Both the position numbers and the translations under genes were made by a program. DNA of 22,325 nt from the NCBI GenBank assembly GCA_910577765.1, contig CAJTOV010000011.1, positions 1 through 22,325 of the forward strand, written 5' to 3'. This DNA is from an uncultured Lachnospiraceae bacterium (GTDB taxonomy: Bacteria > Bacillota > Clostridia > Lachnospirales > Lachnospiraceae). Positions 1 through 8,057 of this stretch are shown piece after piece. Position 1 is the first letter of the stretch. Each line of letters begins with the position of its first letter. The notes beneath the pieces are model-generated. The model saw only the letters and a list, made by a program, of their open reading frames with translations, was not told the DNA's origin and did not search any database.

Positions 1-73
1 CAGAATCGCAAATCTGTGGTGCAAAACCGTGTGTCCCCTTGTCCACTGAGGGTATCCTCTGCTCCGCAAACAG

Positions 74-125
74 AAAAGGCCACATGTAACAGTTCAGATC
101 CCCCTTGAACTGTTACATGTGGCCT
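74..125 (-). terminator. Rho-independent terminator of the MatC-like carrier gene
   Basis: A perfect inverted repeat has arms at 78-96 (GGCCACATGTAACAGTTCA) and 106-124, with a 9-nt loop; an extra A-T pair at 77/125 makes the stem 20 bp. Read on the minus strand the stem is followed at once by TTTTCTGTTT (from the A-run at 74-77), the pattern of an intrinsic terminator. It lies about 50 bp after the stop of the carrier gene (TAG, 174-176). The stem is unusually long and mismatch-free. Positions 1-73 hold nothing else I can recognise. Confidence 0.85.
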
Positions 126-173
126 GGTTTCATTGAGAATGTTTCAATCCTGCAGAAGCATCCTCCTCACACT

Positions 174-1475
174 CTACGCCCCAATCAGAATCACCGGCGT
201 AGCACACACAGCCGCTGTCACAAACATTACCACAATGGCCGTTACCAGCAGCCGGTTAAACACCCGTGGGGAATCCTCATTGGGACATCCCACCAGACAC
301 AGGGCGCCGCCGGTGGAAATGGGACTCATGGAAGTACATCCCGTGCCCAGCATCAGGGGAATCACCAGGGCGCCGTAGGGCACACCGGCTACCGGCGCCA
401 GGGCCGGAATCATGGACATCATCAGGGGCTGGACCGTAGCCGCAGAAGTCACGAAGCTTAAGGCCGAACCCAGCAGGGAAAAGCAGGGAGCAATCAGGGC
501 CGGCGGCAGAGTCTGCATGGCCTCTCCCAGGGTATCCACGACCCCCAGGGTGTTGGCCAGGGTACAGTACATGCCCATGCCGGAGATCATGAAGATCATA
601 TTCCAGTTAACATCCTTAGCGAACACCTTTTTCAAATCATTGCCCCCCAGAACTGCCACCAGACTGATGCCTGCGGTAGCGGTCACCGGCATGCTTAAGT
701 TCTTACTCATCCAGGTGCAGACCGGATTTTTGGCAAACTGGTTGATCACGGAAGGAACCAGCAGCAGGGCAATGCAGGAGAGAATGATCACCATGGTATT
801 GCGCTGTTCTTTGCTGAAAGGCTCCGGGGCATTCATGAAATCGTCGGCGCCGTTTTCGTTAAGCTTCCATGCTTTGTTGAGGAAATACACCGCCGCCAGA
901 ATCACAACCGCCATCATAAAATTGTACACGGCAGACCGCATGCACATGGCCAGAGGGTCCACCCCTTCCAGATACTGTCCGTACATGCCCACATGAAGGG
1001 AACCGTTGGAGGTCCAGGGCAGGAAGGAGCCCATAAAGGAGCCGCACCACAGCGCAAAGGGCACCACCAGGGGACTGACCCCGGCTGCCACGCTCATGCC
1101 CCAGGCCAGAGGCCCTACGATGGCCGTATTCATGGTACCCGCACCGGCTGCCGCCACCACGGCCGCTACAATGGAGATGGCAAAGGGCAGGGCCCACCGG
1201 GCATTGCGGAACTGATAGGCAATCTTTTTACCCAGAAGCTGCATGGTGCCGTTGGCGCTTGCAAATGCATAGAAAATCACCGGAATGGTGTAATTCCAGA
1301 ACAGCGTAACGGGAAATGCCTTGATAAAGGCGTTGGAAGAACTGTTCTCCCCGCCAAACATCCAGGTGATCACGAATCCCAGTGCAATGGCTACAAATCC
1401 GCAGTTGATTTTCAGCTTCTGGCCCACTACCACTGCGATGATAAACCCCAGAAAGAAAACAAGAACCAGTGACAT
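174..1475 (-). CDS. MatC/SLC13-type membrane carrier (probable organic anion transporter)
   Basis: A 433-residue, highly hydrophobic protein with roughly a dozen membrane segments. The N-terminal half resembles the MatC dicarboxylate-carrier N-terminal family (ion-transporter superfamily, SLC13-like): a helix pair at residues 1-40, then a Gly/Ala-rich stretch with AAGAGTMNTAIVGP and later GCTSMSPISTGGA near the C-terminus, the sort of Ser/Thr/Gly-rich hairpin that binds cation and carboxylate in this superfamily. It should sit in the cytoplasmic membrane and import a small organic acid; the substrate cannot be read from the sequence. The open frame extends 37 codons further upstream, but ATG at 1475 has a good site (AAAAGGGGGT) in front and begins at the first membrane helix. 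It diverges from a PucR-type regulator, which probably controls it, and ends in a strong terminator. Confidence 0.8.
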   Translation of the reverse strand: MSLVLVFFLGFIIAVVVGQKLKINCGFVAIALGFVITWMFGGENSSSNAFIKAFPVTLFWNYTIPVIFYAFASANGTMQLLGKKIAYQFRNARWALPFAISIVAAVVAAAGAGTMNTAIVGPLAWGMSVAAGVSPLVVPFALWCGSFMGSFLPWTSNGSLHVGMYGQYLEGVDPLAMCMRSAVYNFMMAVVILAAVYFLNKAWKLNENGADDFMNAPEPFSKEQRNTMVIILSCIALLLVPSVINQFAKNPVCTWMSKNLSMPVTATAGISLVAVLGGNDLKKVFAKDVNWNMIFMISGMGMYCTLANTLGVVDTLGEAMQTLPPALIAPCFSLLGSALSFVTSAATVQPLMMSMIPALAPVAGVPYGALVIPLMLGTGCTSMSPISTGGALCLVGCPNEDSPRVFNRLLVTAIVVMFVTAAVCATPVILIGA

Positions 1476-1508
1476 AACAAAATACCCCCTTTTCTGCCTT
1501 ATGTTAAT

Positions 1509-1517
1509 AAAATAACA
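1509..1517 (-). promoter_or_regulatory. Possible extended -10 element for the carrier gene
   Basis: On the minus strand the sequence reads TGTTATTTT, a TGn extended -10 with a weak TATTTT hexamer. Transcription would start near 1502, giving a leader of about 27 nt with the ribosome site inside it. No good -35 hexamer is visible, which fits a promoter needing an activator. This is a weak call. Confidence 0.35.
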
Positions 1518-1568
1518 TGGCAGCCGGGGGAAACCTATGGCCAGAAAGCCCAAATTCTGTCGAAAAAA

Positions 1569-1587
1569 CATGTGCACAGTGCACATG
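1569..1587. promoter_or_regulatory. Perfect 19-bp palindrome, candidate operator for the PucR-type regulator
   Basis: CATGTGCAC-A-GTGCACATG is a perfect 9+1+9 inverted repeat midway in the divergent intergenic region between the carrier gene and the PucR-type regulator. It lies roughly 60-85 bp upstream of both predicted start points, a distance typical for an activator site. It has no T-run and is not a terminator. That the PucR-type protein binds here is an inference from position and symmetry. Confidence 0.6.
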
Positions 1588-1627
1588 GGTACTTTACCTC
1601 AAAAATCTTTTTATTTTCCCGCAAAAC

Positions 1628-1636
1628 TGTTATACT
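1628..1636 (+). promoter_or_regulatory. Extended -10 promoter of the PucR-type regulator
   Basis: TGTTATACT is an extended -10 element (TGn followed by TATACT at 1631-1636). The matching -35 region (around 1608-1613, T-rich) is poor. Transcription should start near 1643, leaving a short leader of about 20 nt that contains the AAGGAGG site at 1652-1658. Confidence 0.55.
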
Positions 1637-1663
1637 ACCACATACAGAGACAAGGAGGCAGCC

Positions 1664-3316
1664 ATGGGAAAATACACCTTCGCGATGATCTTATTCTGGA
1701 TACAGGATATTGTAATCCGGGCACATAAGGGACAGCACTGGCCCCGGCTTCACGGCGGCATCAGATTTCTGGAATCCGGTACCTGCCTGCTGGACCCGGC
1801 ATGCCTTTACATCGGCACTCCGGCCCTGGTCCGGGAGGCCATCCAGAACCACCGCGTCCCCCAAAAGGGGGCCTGCATTCTGGTCAGCGGCCGGGATGCC
1901 TCCGGGCCTGACGATCCTCTCACCGGCCTGCTGGTGCCGCCGCAGCTGTTCCTGATTGAGACCGGAAGCAGCCTGTTTTCATTGTACAATTCCATCCATG
2001 AAAAGATTCACCGGTTCCACGCCTGGGATGCCAGACTCCATGAGGTAGTCTATCAAAACGGCGGCCTCCAGAAACTTCTGGACCGTGCCGCCGAGGAAAT
2101 CCACGGTACCATTCTGCTGGTCAATGCCGGATACAAGCATGTTGCGGCTGTGTACGATCCTGCCGTGTCCGATGCCACCGCAGATGAGCTGCGGGACAAC
2201 GGGTACCAGTCCTTTGACACCATTCAAGCCATCCGCCATGAGAAAAATCTCCGCCCCCACCCGGACAAATCCTCGGTGGAATACATTTCCAGCATCAGCG
2301 GCAACTATACCATTGTCCGGCTGATCCGCTATCACGACGATCTGATGTACCGGCTGTGCATGATCCTCAACGGCCGGGAGCCCAATGCCTGTTATGCGGA
2401 CCTGGCCGGGATTGTGGCAGAGTATGTGGCAGAATACATGTTCAGCAACCAGGGTGCCGATTATGCCCGGAATGCAGAGTTTGGTATGCTGGCCGCAGAC
2501 TTAATCGAATGCCGCCTGACAGACCCCGGGGAACTGGCAGAGCGCCTGAAGCAGATCCGTCTGGCCACCCGCCGCTACTACCACCTGATGCTGGTCTCCT
2601 TCCCCGGTACAGAGGACCGGAGCATGATCCCCTGGAACTATGTGATCAGTCAGCTGGAGGTGCTGTTCCCCTTCAGCAACATTACCACCTACCAGGGAGA
2701 GATTCTGCTGGTCATCCGCAAAATGACCCGGGGAAGCCGTCTGTCTGTTAACCGGCAGGGCCTGATGAAGATTCTGGAGACCTACAATGGCTTTGCCTGT
2801 ATCGGCAATTCCTCGGAGTTCCTTACCTCCCTGCCTCCCATCTACCACCAGACCCATGCCGCCCTCCGCCTGGGAACTGCCATGCATCCGGAGCAGAGGA
2901 TCTACTACTATGAGGAATACAGCATTTACCAGGTCATTGAACTGGCCGCCCAGTCCGCCCGCCAGACCCTGGGAAGCCGGAACCTGGTTCATCTGTGCAA
3001 CAACGAAAGCATTGCCCTGGTCATGTACGACAAGAAAAACGGCACCAACTTAGTCCAGGTTCTCCAGACCTATCTGGTCCATGAGCGCAACACCACCGAA
3101 ACGGCCAAAGCCCTGTTCATTCACCGCAATACCATGCTCTACAAGATCCACAAAATTGAGGAAGTCATAGGGTGCAGCCTGGATGACCCCATGCTGCGGG
3201 AACGGCTGCTGTTTAGCTGCCGGGTGCTGGAATATATGACCCGGTACTGTAAAGAAGATATTCTGGTGCTGAAACGGTCCATGGCAAAGAATCATCCGGA
3301 AAACGGGGAAAAATAA
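1664..3316 (+). CDS. PucR/CdaR-family transcriptional regulator
   Basis: A 550-residue cytoplasmic regulator. The C-terminal part (about residues 460-520) is the typical PucR-type helix-turn-helix, with LQTYLVHERNTTETAKALF followed by HRNTMLYKIHKIEEVIG. Residues about 265-430 resemble the degenerate GGDEF-like domain that precedes this helix-turn-helix in CdaR/PucR proteins. The N-terminal 250 residues look like a ligand-sensing region and I do not recognise a specific domain. PucR-family proteins usually activate catabolic or uptake genes in response to a small molecule. ATG 1664 was chosen over an ATG 49 codons upstream because AAGGAGG lies 5 nt ahead of it and the upstream stretch holds the promoter. 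It diverges from the MatC-like carrier, its most likely target. The gene ends 8 bp from the convergent Rrf2 gene. Confidence 0.85.
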   Translation: MGKYTFAMILFWIQDIVIRAHKGQHWPRLHGGIRFLESGTCLLDPACLYIGTPALVREAIQNHRVPQKGACILVSGRDASGPDDPLTGLLVPPQLFLIETGSSLFSLYNSIHEKIHRFHAWDARLHEVVYQNGGLQKLLDRAAEEIHGTILLVNAGYKHVAAVYDPAVSDATADELRDNGYQSFDTIQAIRHEKNLRPHPDKSSVEYISSISGNYTIVRLIRYHDDLMYRLCMILNGREPNACYADLAGIVAEYVAEYMFSNQGADYARNAEFGMLAADLIECRLTDPGELAERLKQIRLATRRYYHLMLVSFPGTEDRSMIPWNYVISQLEVLFPFSNITTYQGEILLVIRKMTRGSRLSVNRQGLMKILETYNGFACIGNSSEFLTSLPPIYHQTHAALRLGTAMHPEQRIYYYEEYSIYQVIELAAQSARQTLGSRNLVHLCNNESIALVMYDKKNGTNLVQVLQTYLVHERNTTETAKALFIHRNTMLYKIHKIEEVIGCSLDDPMLRERLLFSCRVLEYMTRYCKEDILVLKRSMAKNHPENGEK

Positions 3317-3324
3317 CCGGAGGA

Positions 3325-3735
3325 TCACGGCTTCTTATTGTATAGATCCGCCAGAGTGAACTGGGCCAGATAATCGGAGATTACCCGGTCCAGGCCCTGC
3401 CACAGAGAAAGGGTCCGGCAGGCCTTTTGCCGGGGGCAGGCTTCCTGGCCCGGTTCCAGACAGGCCACAGGGGCCAGAGGCCCCTCCATCAGTTCCAGGA
3501 CCTCTTTTACACGGTAATCCTCCGGAGGACGGTTCAGCCGGTATCCGCCTCCCTTCCCACGCATGGCTGCAAGCAGTCCGCCCTTTACCAGCTTCTTCAC
3601 TACTATCTCCAGATACTTTTCCGATATCTCCTGTCGGGCGGCCACATCTCTCAGCGGCACAAACCCATGGCCCTGATGTTCCGCAATGTCCACCAGAAAC
3701 CGCAGTGCATACCGGCCCTTTGTAGAAACCATCAT
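3325..3735 (-). CDS. Rrf2-family (IscR/CymR-like) transcriptional repressor
   Basis: A 136-residue winged-helix regulator starting MMVSTKGRYALR, the hallmark N-terminus of Rrf2 proteins. The recognition region follows (ISEKYLEIVVKKL, then GGLLAAMRGKGGGYRL, about residues 37-67). Three cysteines at about 92, 100 and 106 (C-x7-C-x5-C) lie where IscR-type members bind an Fe-S cluster, so this protein may sense Fe-S or cysteine status. The start was set at ATG 3735 because GGGAGGG sits 6-7 nt ahead; the longer frame begins with a GTG inside that ribosome site. The gene diverges from metY, so the likely role is control of sulfur amino acid synthesis, as CymR does in Bacillus, and it probably represses itself too. 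The cluster-binding role is inferred from the cysteine pattern alone. Confidence 0.9.
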   Translation of the reverse strand: MMVSTKGRYALRFLVDIAEHQGHGFVPLRDVAARQEISEKYLEIVVKKLVKGGLLAAMRGKGGGYRLNRPPEDYRVKEVLELMEGPLAPVACLEPGQEACPRQKACRTLSLWQGLDRVISDYLAQFTLADLYNKKP

Positions 3736-3758
3736 AAAAATCCCTCCCACTTTATCCT

Positions 3759-3787
3759 ATCATACCACAAGGTAAATAGGTTTTCAA
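3759..3787 (-). promoter_or_regulatory. SigA-type promoter of the Rrf2 gene
   Basis: On the minus strand TTGAAA (3782-3787) and TATGAT (3759-3764) are separated by exactly 17 bp. The spacer begins ACCTATTTACC, and ATAGG occurs just after the -10, sharing the ACCTA/TAGG half-sites seen at the metY promoter, which suggests self-regulation. Confidence 0.7.
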
Positions 3788-3799
3788 GAAATGCGAAAT

Positions 3800-3825
3800 A
3801 CCTATTGACAAAGTAGGTTAATAGG
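3800..3825. promoter_or_regulatory. Candidate Rrf2 operator overlapping the metY promoter
   Basis: Two nested inverted repeats overlap: ACCTA (3800-3804) with TAGGT (3814-3818), and CCTATT (3801-3806) with AATAGG (3820-3825). They cover the -35 hexamer and the spacer of the metY promoter, so a bound dimer would block RNA polymerase. Assignment to the neighbouring Rrf2 protein is by position and by general likeness to Rrf2 sites. Confidence 0.65.
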
Positions 3826-3833
3826 AATATACT
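3805..3833 (+). promoter_or_regulatory. Near-consensus promoter of metY
   Basis: TTGACA (3805-3810) and TATACT (3828-3833) are spaced 17 bp apart, predicting a start near 3840 and a leader of about 26 nt with AAGGAG at 3851-3856. The leader is far too short for a SAM riboswitch or T-box, so control must act at the promoter. Confidence 0.8.
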
Positions 3834-3865
3834 GTCGTCAACAACACAGAAAGGAGATTTTTTCC

Positions 3866-5152
3866 ATGAGCTATAAATTTGAGACACTACAGCTTCACGT
3901 TGGCCAGGAGCAGCCTGACCCTGCTACCGATGCCCGTGCAGTACCGATTTACCAGACCACTTCCTACGTATTCCGGAACTCCGCCCATGCCGCGGCCCGC
4001 TTTGGACTTGCGGATGCCGGCAATATCTACGGCCGGCTGACCAACTCCACCCAGGACGTGCTGGAAAAGCGCATCGCGGCTTTAGAGGGAGGTGTGGCTG
4101 CTCTGGCCACCGCTTCCGGAGCGGCGGCCATCAGCTACACCCTCCAGGCCCTGGCCCAGGCAGGAGACCACCTTGTGGCCCAGAAGACTATCTATGGCGG
4201 CAGCTACAACCTGATGGCCCACACCCTTCCCCAGCAGGGAATACAGACCACCTTTGTGGATGCCCACAACCTGGAGGAGCTTACCGCCGCCATCCGGCCC
4301 AATACCAAAGCCGTTTACCTGGAGACCCTGGGCAATCCGGGCAGCGACATCCCCGATATCGACGCTGTTGCCCGGATTGCCCATGACCATGGCCTGCCGC
4401 TGGTCATCGACAACACCTTCGGCACCCCCTATCTAATCCGGCCCATTGAGCATGGTGCAGACATTGTGGTTCATTCGGCCACCAAGTTCATCGGCGGTCA
4501 CGGCACTACCTTAGGCGGCATCATTGTAGACAGCGGCAGATTTGACTGGAAGGCCTCCGGCAGGTACGCGCCGATCGCCGCGCCCAACCCCAGCTACCAT
4601 GGAATCAGCTTTGTCGACGCCGCCGGTCCCGCTGCTTTTGTCACCTACATCCGTGCCATTCTGCTGCGTGACACCGGGGCTGCCATTTCCCCATTCAATG
4701 CCTTCCTGCTCCTTCAGGGAGTGGAGACATTGTCCCTGCGGGTGGAGCGCCATGCGGCCAACACAAAGAAGGTGGTGGAGTATCTGTCCAGTCATCCCCT
4801 GGTAGAGAAAGTCAACCATCCCTCCCTGCCCGGCCATCCGGACCATGCCTTGTACGGGAAGTATTTCCCGAACGGCGGTGCTTCCATCTTCACCTTTGAA
4901 ATCAAAGGCGGCCAGACTGAGGCCCACAAATTTATTGACAGCCTGGAGATATTCTCCCTGCTGGCCAACGTAGCTGACGTAAAGTCCCTGGTCATCCATC
5001 CGGCCACCACCACCCACTCCCAGCTTTCCCCTGAGGAACTGCTGGATCAGGGAATCAGGCCCAACACCATCCGTCTGTCCGTCGGCACGGAACACATCGA
5101 CGACATCATTGCAGACCTGGAAAAGGGCTTTGCCGCCGTAGCACAAGGATAA
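3866..5152 (+). CDS. metY: O-acetylhomoserine sulfhydrylase (aminocarboxypropyltransferase)
   Basis: A 428-residue PLP enzyme of the Cys/Met metabolism family, full length for MetY (about 425-430). It joins O-acetylhomoserine with sulfide (or methanethiol) to give homocysteine (or methionine) in the cytoplasm. Visible marks: YQTTSYVF near residue 29, the family motif around residues 53-61 (IYGRLTNST), ETLGNPGSDIPD at 153-164, DNTFGTPY at 182-189, and the PLP-binding lysine K207 in HSATKFIGGHGT. The ATG has AAGGAG 9 nt ahead. It is controlled by a strong promoter overlapped by a probable Rrf2 operator, with the Rrf2 gene divergent beside it. Its length and the HGT after the lysine favour MetY over cystathionine gamma-synthase or lyase. 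Its stop lies 35 bp from the convergent gltX stop, with no clear terminator between. Confidence 0.93.
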   Translation: MSYKFETLQLHVGQEQPDPATDARAVPIYQTTSYVFRNSAHAAARFGLADAGNIYGRLTNSTQDVLEKRIAALEGGVAALATASGAAAISYTLQALAQAGDHLVAQKTIYGGSYNLMAHTLPQQGIQTTFVDAHNLEELTAAIRPNTKAVYLETLGNPGSDIPDIDAVARIAHDHGLPLVIDNTFGTPYLIRPIEHGADIVVHSATKFIGGHGTTLGGIIVDSGRFDWKASGRYAPIAAPNPSYHGISFVDAAGPAAFVTYIRAILLRDTGAAISPFNAFLLLQGVETLSLRVERHAANTKKVVEYLSSHPLVEKVNHPSLPGHPDHALYGKYFPNGGASIFTFEIKGGQTEAHKFIDSLEIFSLLANVADVKSLVIHPATTTHSQLSPEELLDQGIRPNTIRLSVGTEHIDDIIADLEKGFAAVAQG

Positions 5153-5187
5153 CAGGAAGACCTCTGGTTCGCCGTCCGCGGGACAAA

Positions 5188-6651
5188 CTACATCTGCGCA
5201 GCCTCCTCCAGCATCCCAATCCCCTTCCGGATTCTGGCCAGGGACTCTTCCTTCCCCAGTACCTCCATAATCTCCGTAGCGCCTGCCGGGGTCATCTGTT
5301 TGCCGGACACTGCGGTCCGCACCGGCCACATGACAAAGCCTGTCTTGTAACCCTTCTCCGCCACATAGGCGGAAAGGGCCTCATACAGCCCGTCATTGCT
5401 GAAATCCTCCTGGGCCTCCAGAATCGGCAGCACCTGCCGCAAAACCTCCAGGGAAGTCTGGGCCGTGGACTTCATCTTCTTGTGGGTGTACATAGCCACG
5501 TCGTACCGGGGCAGCTCCTGGAAGAAATCAATGTGGTCCCCAATATCCGGCAATACCTCGATCCGGGTCTTCACCATGGCGGCGATCTTTTTCAGATCCA
5601 GATCCTTCTTTATTACCTGGCGGATATAAGGCTCTGCCATGTCATAGAACCGCTCCGGCTCCATGGCCTTTAAATATTCCCCGTTCATCCATTTCAGCTT
5701 GGTCACATCGAACACGGCCGGGGACTTGCTGAGATTGTGGTAGTCAAACACCTGCACCAGCTCCTCCAGGGAGAAGATCTCCTGGTTGTCCACCGGGGAC
5801 CAGCCCAGCAGGGCCACATAGTTGACCACTGCCTCGGACACAAAGCCCTGGTCGATTAAGTCCTCGTAGGAGGCATGGCCGCTGCGCTTGCTTAACTTCT
5901 TGTGCTCCTCGTTGGTGATCAGGGGGCAGTGGACATACACCGGCACCTGCCAGCCAAAGGCATCGTAAAGCCGGTTGTACTTGGGGGAGGAAGACAGATA
6001 CTCGTTGCCCCGGACCACATGGGTGATGCCCATAAGGTGGTCGTCCACCACGTTGGCAAAATTGTAGGTGGGATAGCCGTCGGACTTGATCAGCACCATG
6101 TCGTCCAGCTCCCCATTGTCCACGGTAATATCCCCGTAAATGTCATCGTGGAAGGTGGTGGTCCCTTCCGTGGGATTGTTCTGGCGGATTACGTAAGGCA
6201 TTCCGGCTGCCAGGTTGGCCTCCACTTCCTCCCTGGACAGGTGAAGACAGTGCTTGTCATAGGTCATGATCTCCTCGCCGTTGACGGTCTTTCGCAGGGA
6301 ATCCAGCCGCTCCTGGGTACAGAAGCAGTAGTAAGCCTCCCCCTTCTCCACCAGCTTTCTGGCATACTCCAGATAGATCCCCGCAGCCTGCCGCTGGCTC
6401 TGGACATAAGGCCCTACGCCGCCGTCCTTGTCCGGTCCCTCGTCGTGGACCAGACCGGTCTTCTCCAGGGTCCGGTAGATGATCTCCGTGGCCCCCTCCA
6501 CATACCGCTCCTGGTCCGTATCCTCGATCCGCAGCAGAAAATCCCCGCCCTCATGCTTTGCAATCAGATACGCGTATAACGCGGTCCGCAGGTTTCCCAC
6601 ATGCATCCGCCCGGTGGGACTGGGCGCATACCTGGTTCTAATCTTAGTCAT
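5188..6651 (-). CDS. gltX: Glutamyl-tRNA synthetase
   Basis: A 487-residue class I aminoacyl-tRNA synthetase that charges tRNA-Glu (and possibly tRNA-Gln, for later amidation) with glutamate. The Rossmann-fold signature is clear: RYAPSPTGRMHVGNLRTALY with the HIGH-like HVGN at residues 17-20, RIEDTDQERY at 41-50, and the KMSKS-like KLSKR at 252-256. The anticodon-binding alpha-helical part fills the remainder. Length is normal for the bacterial enzyme. A good site (AAAGGAG) lies about 9 nt before the ATG. It follows the M18 peptidase gene by 32 bp with no terminator, so it may be the last gene of the long minus-strand run. It should be essential. Function is as certain as sequence allows. Confidence 0.96.
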   Translation of the reverse strand: MTKIRTRYAPSPTGRMHVGNLRTALYAYLIAKHEGGDFLLRIEDTDQERYVEGATEIIYRTLEKTGLVHDEGPDKDGGVGPYVQSQRQAAGIYLEYARKLVEKGEAYYCFCTQERLDSLRKTVNGEEIMTYDKHCLHLSREEVEANLAAGMPYVIRQNNPTEGTTTFHDDIYGDITVDNGELDDMVLIKSDGYPTYNFANVVDDHLMGITHVVRGNEYLSSSPKYNRLYDAFGWQVPVYVHCPLITNEEHKKLSKRSGHASYEDLIDQGFVSEAVVNYVALLGWSPVDNQEIFSLEELVQVFDYHNLSKSPAVFDVTKLKWMNGEYLKAMEPERFYDMAEPYIRQVIKKDLDLKKIAAMVKTRIEVLPDIGDHIDFFQELPRYDVAMYTHKKMKSTAQTSLEVLRQVLPILEAQEDFSNDGLYEALSAYVAEKGYKTGFVMWPVRTAVSGKQMTPAGATEIMEVLGKEESLARIRKGIGMLEEAAQM

Positions 6652-6683
6652 TGTTAAGCTCTCCTTTTATATCCATAATTGTG

Positions 6684-8057
6684 TTATCCGATTACCTGCC
6701 AGCTTCCGTCCCGGTCTCCCCGGACTGCCGTGGAGAACAGCACCCTGGCCGCTTCCACCAGATAGGCCGTATCCTTTGCCCCGGCAGTCTCATAAGGGGA
6801 ATGCATGGCAAGCTGGGGCAGACCAATGTCCACGGTGCCAAGGGCCACCTGGGTGCCGGAAATATTGCCCAGGGTGGAGCCTCCCAGCATATCGGACCGG
6901 TTGGTAAATACCTGGAAGGGCACTGCCGCCCGGCTGCATATGGTGCGGAAAACAGCCCCGGACACCGCATCCGTGGTGTACTTCTGGTTGGCACTGTATT
7001 TGATCACAATGCCCCCGTTCATGTAGGGCCGGCTGGTGGGGTCCGCCTTGTCGGTGTGGTTGGGATGGACGCTGTGGGCATTGTCCGCGGACACCATGAA
7101 GCTGGAAGCCAGGGCAGTCAGGTACTCCTCCTCCCCGCGGCCCATGGCCCGGTTAATCCGGTGGAGCACGTCCCTCAGGAAGGTGGATGCTGCCCCCTGC
7201 CTGGTAACGCTTCCCACTTCCTCATTGTCCAGGACACAGTGGACTGCCACGCTTTCTGCCGGCTCTGCTGCCAGAAATCCCTTCAGGGATGCAAAGGCAC
7301 ACTGAAGGTCATCCAGTCTGGCGCTGCACACAAACTCCCGGTTCATGCCCAGCACCGTGCCCTTCATCCGGTTGTAGAGAAACAGGTCTGCGTCCAGAAT
7401 CTCCTCCGGCGCCACCCCGGCTTCCTCTGCCACCAGACGGTACAGGTATCCCGGCGCCCCGGCTGCATCCCCGCCGTCCTCCACACATCCCATCAGCGGC
7501 AGCATGTCCTTCTGGGCATTATACTTATATCCGTCATTGACCTCCCGGTTCATGTGAATGGCCAGGTTGGGGATCACCAGCAGGTCCCGGTCGATCTTTA
7601 CCAGCCTGACAGCCACCCCGTCCCGGGTACTGACCACAATCCTGCCTGCCACGGACAGGGGCCGGTCCATCCAGGGGGCGCACAGCATGCCTCCGTACCG
7701 CTCCACATTCAGCTTGAGATAATGCCGGTCCACCTCCATCTCCCCGTTGGCCTTCACCTTAAAGGCCGGGGAATCGCTGTGGCTGGCCATGATCTGAAAG
7801 CCCAGAAAATCCTTTTGGGGAATCCGGAAAGCAATAAGGGCGGAACCGTTTCTTGTTACATAATAGCCCCGGCCCGGTTCCAGGCTCCAGGGCTGGCCTT
7901 CCTCCAGGCGGGTGCAGCCTGCCGCCTCCAGCATATCCCCCATGCTGGCCACCGCGTGGAAGCTGGTGGGACTGGCATCCAGAAATGCCAGCAGCTCCCG
8001 GTTCACCTGGTCAAACTCCAGGTGCCGGCTTACGGATATTGGTTCTTTTTCTTTCAT
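6684..8057 (-). CDS. M18-family zinc aminopeptidase
   Basis: A 457-residue M18 (aspartyl aminopeptidase/ApeB-type) metallopeptidase, which removes N-terminal residues from peptides in the cytoplasm. Zinc-site motifs are in order: MASHSDSPAFK (H93), DNEEVGS at about 277-283, SADNAHSVHPNH (D325, H328), and the C-terminal block QLAMHSPYET (H419). GNISGTQVALGTVDIG at 397-412 is also typical. The family usually forms a dodecamer. The open frame extends 41 codons upstream inside the HAD gene, but ATG 8057 gives an ATGA overlap (8054-8057) with the HAD stop and has GGAGGG ahead, so the two genes are probably translationally coupled. Exact substrate preference (acidic or neutral residues) is not certain. 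Confidence 0.92.
   Translation of the reverse strand: MKEKEPISVSRHLEFDQVNRELLAFLDASPTSFHAVASMGDMLEAAGCTRLEEGQPWSLEPGRGYYVTRNGSALIAFRIPQKDFLGFQIMASHSDSPAFKVKANGEMEVDRHYLKLNVERYGGMLCAPWMDRPLSVAGRIVVSTRDGVAVRLVKIDRDLLVIPNLAIHMNREVNDGYKYNAQKDMLPLMGCVEDGGDAAGAPGYLYRLVAEEAGVAPEEILDADLFLYNRMKGTVLGMNREFVCSARLDDLQCAFASLKGFLAAEPAESVAVHCVLDNEEVGSVTRQGAASTFLRDVLHRINRAMGRGEEEYLTALASSFMVSADNAHSVHPNHTDKADPTSRPYMNGGIVIKYSANQKYTTDAVSGAVFRTICSRAAVPFQVFTNRSDMLGGSTLGNISGTQVALGTVDIGLPQLAMHSPYETAGAKDTAYLVEAARVLFSTAVRGDRDGSWQVIG

Noticed and set aside
78..124. Long inverted repeat considered as a mobile-element end or CRISPR-like repeat
   Set aside because: It occurs once, directly follows a stop codon and is trailed by a T-run on the minus strand, so a terminator explains it. 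A shared CACATG with the palindrome at 1569-1587 is too short to mean anything.
3834..3865. Possible SAM riboswitch or T-box before metY
   Set aside because: The predicted leader is only about 26 nt; there is no room for either structure.
5153..5187. Possible shared terminator between the converging metY and gltX genes
   Set aside because: Only a 4-bp stem (GTCC-GCG-GGAC) and no T-run on either strand.
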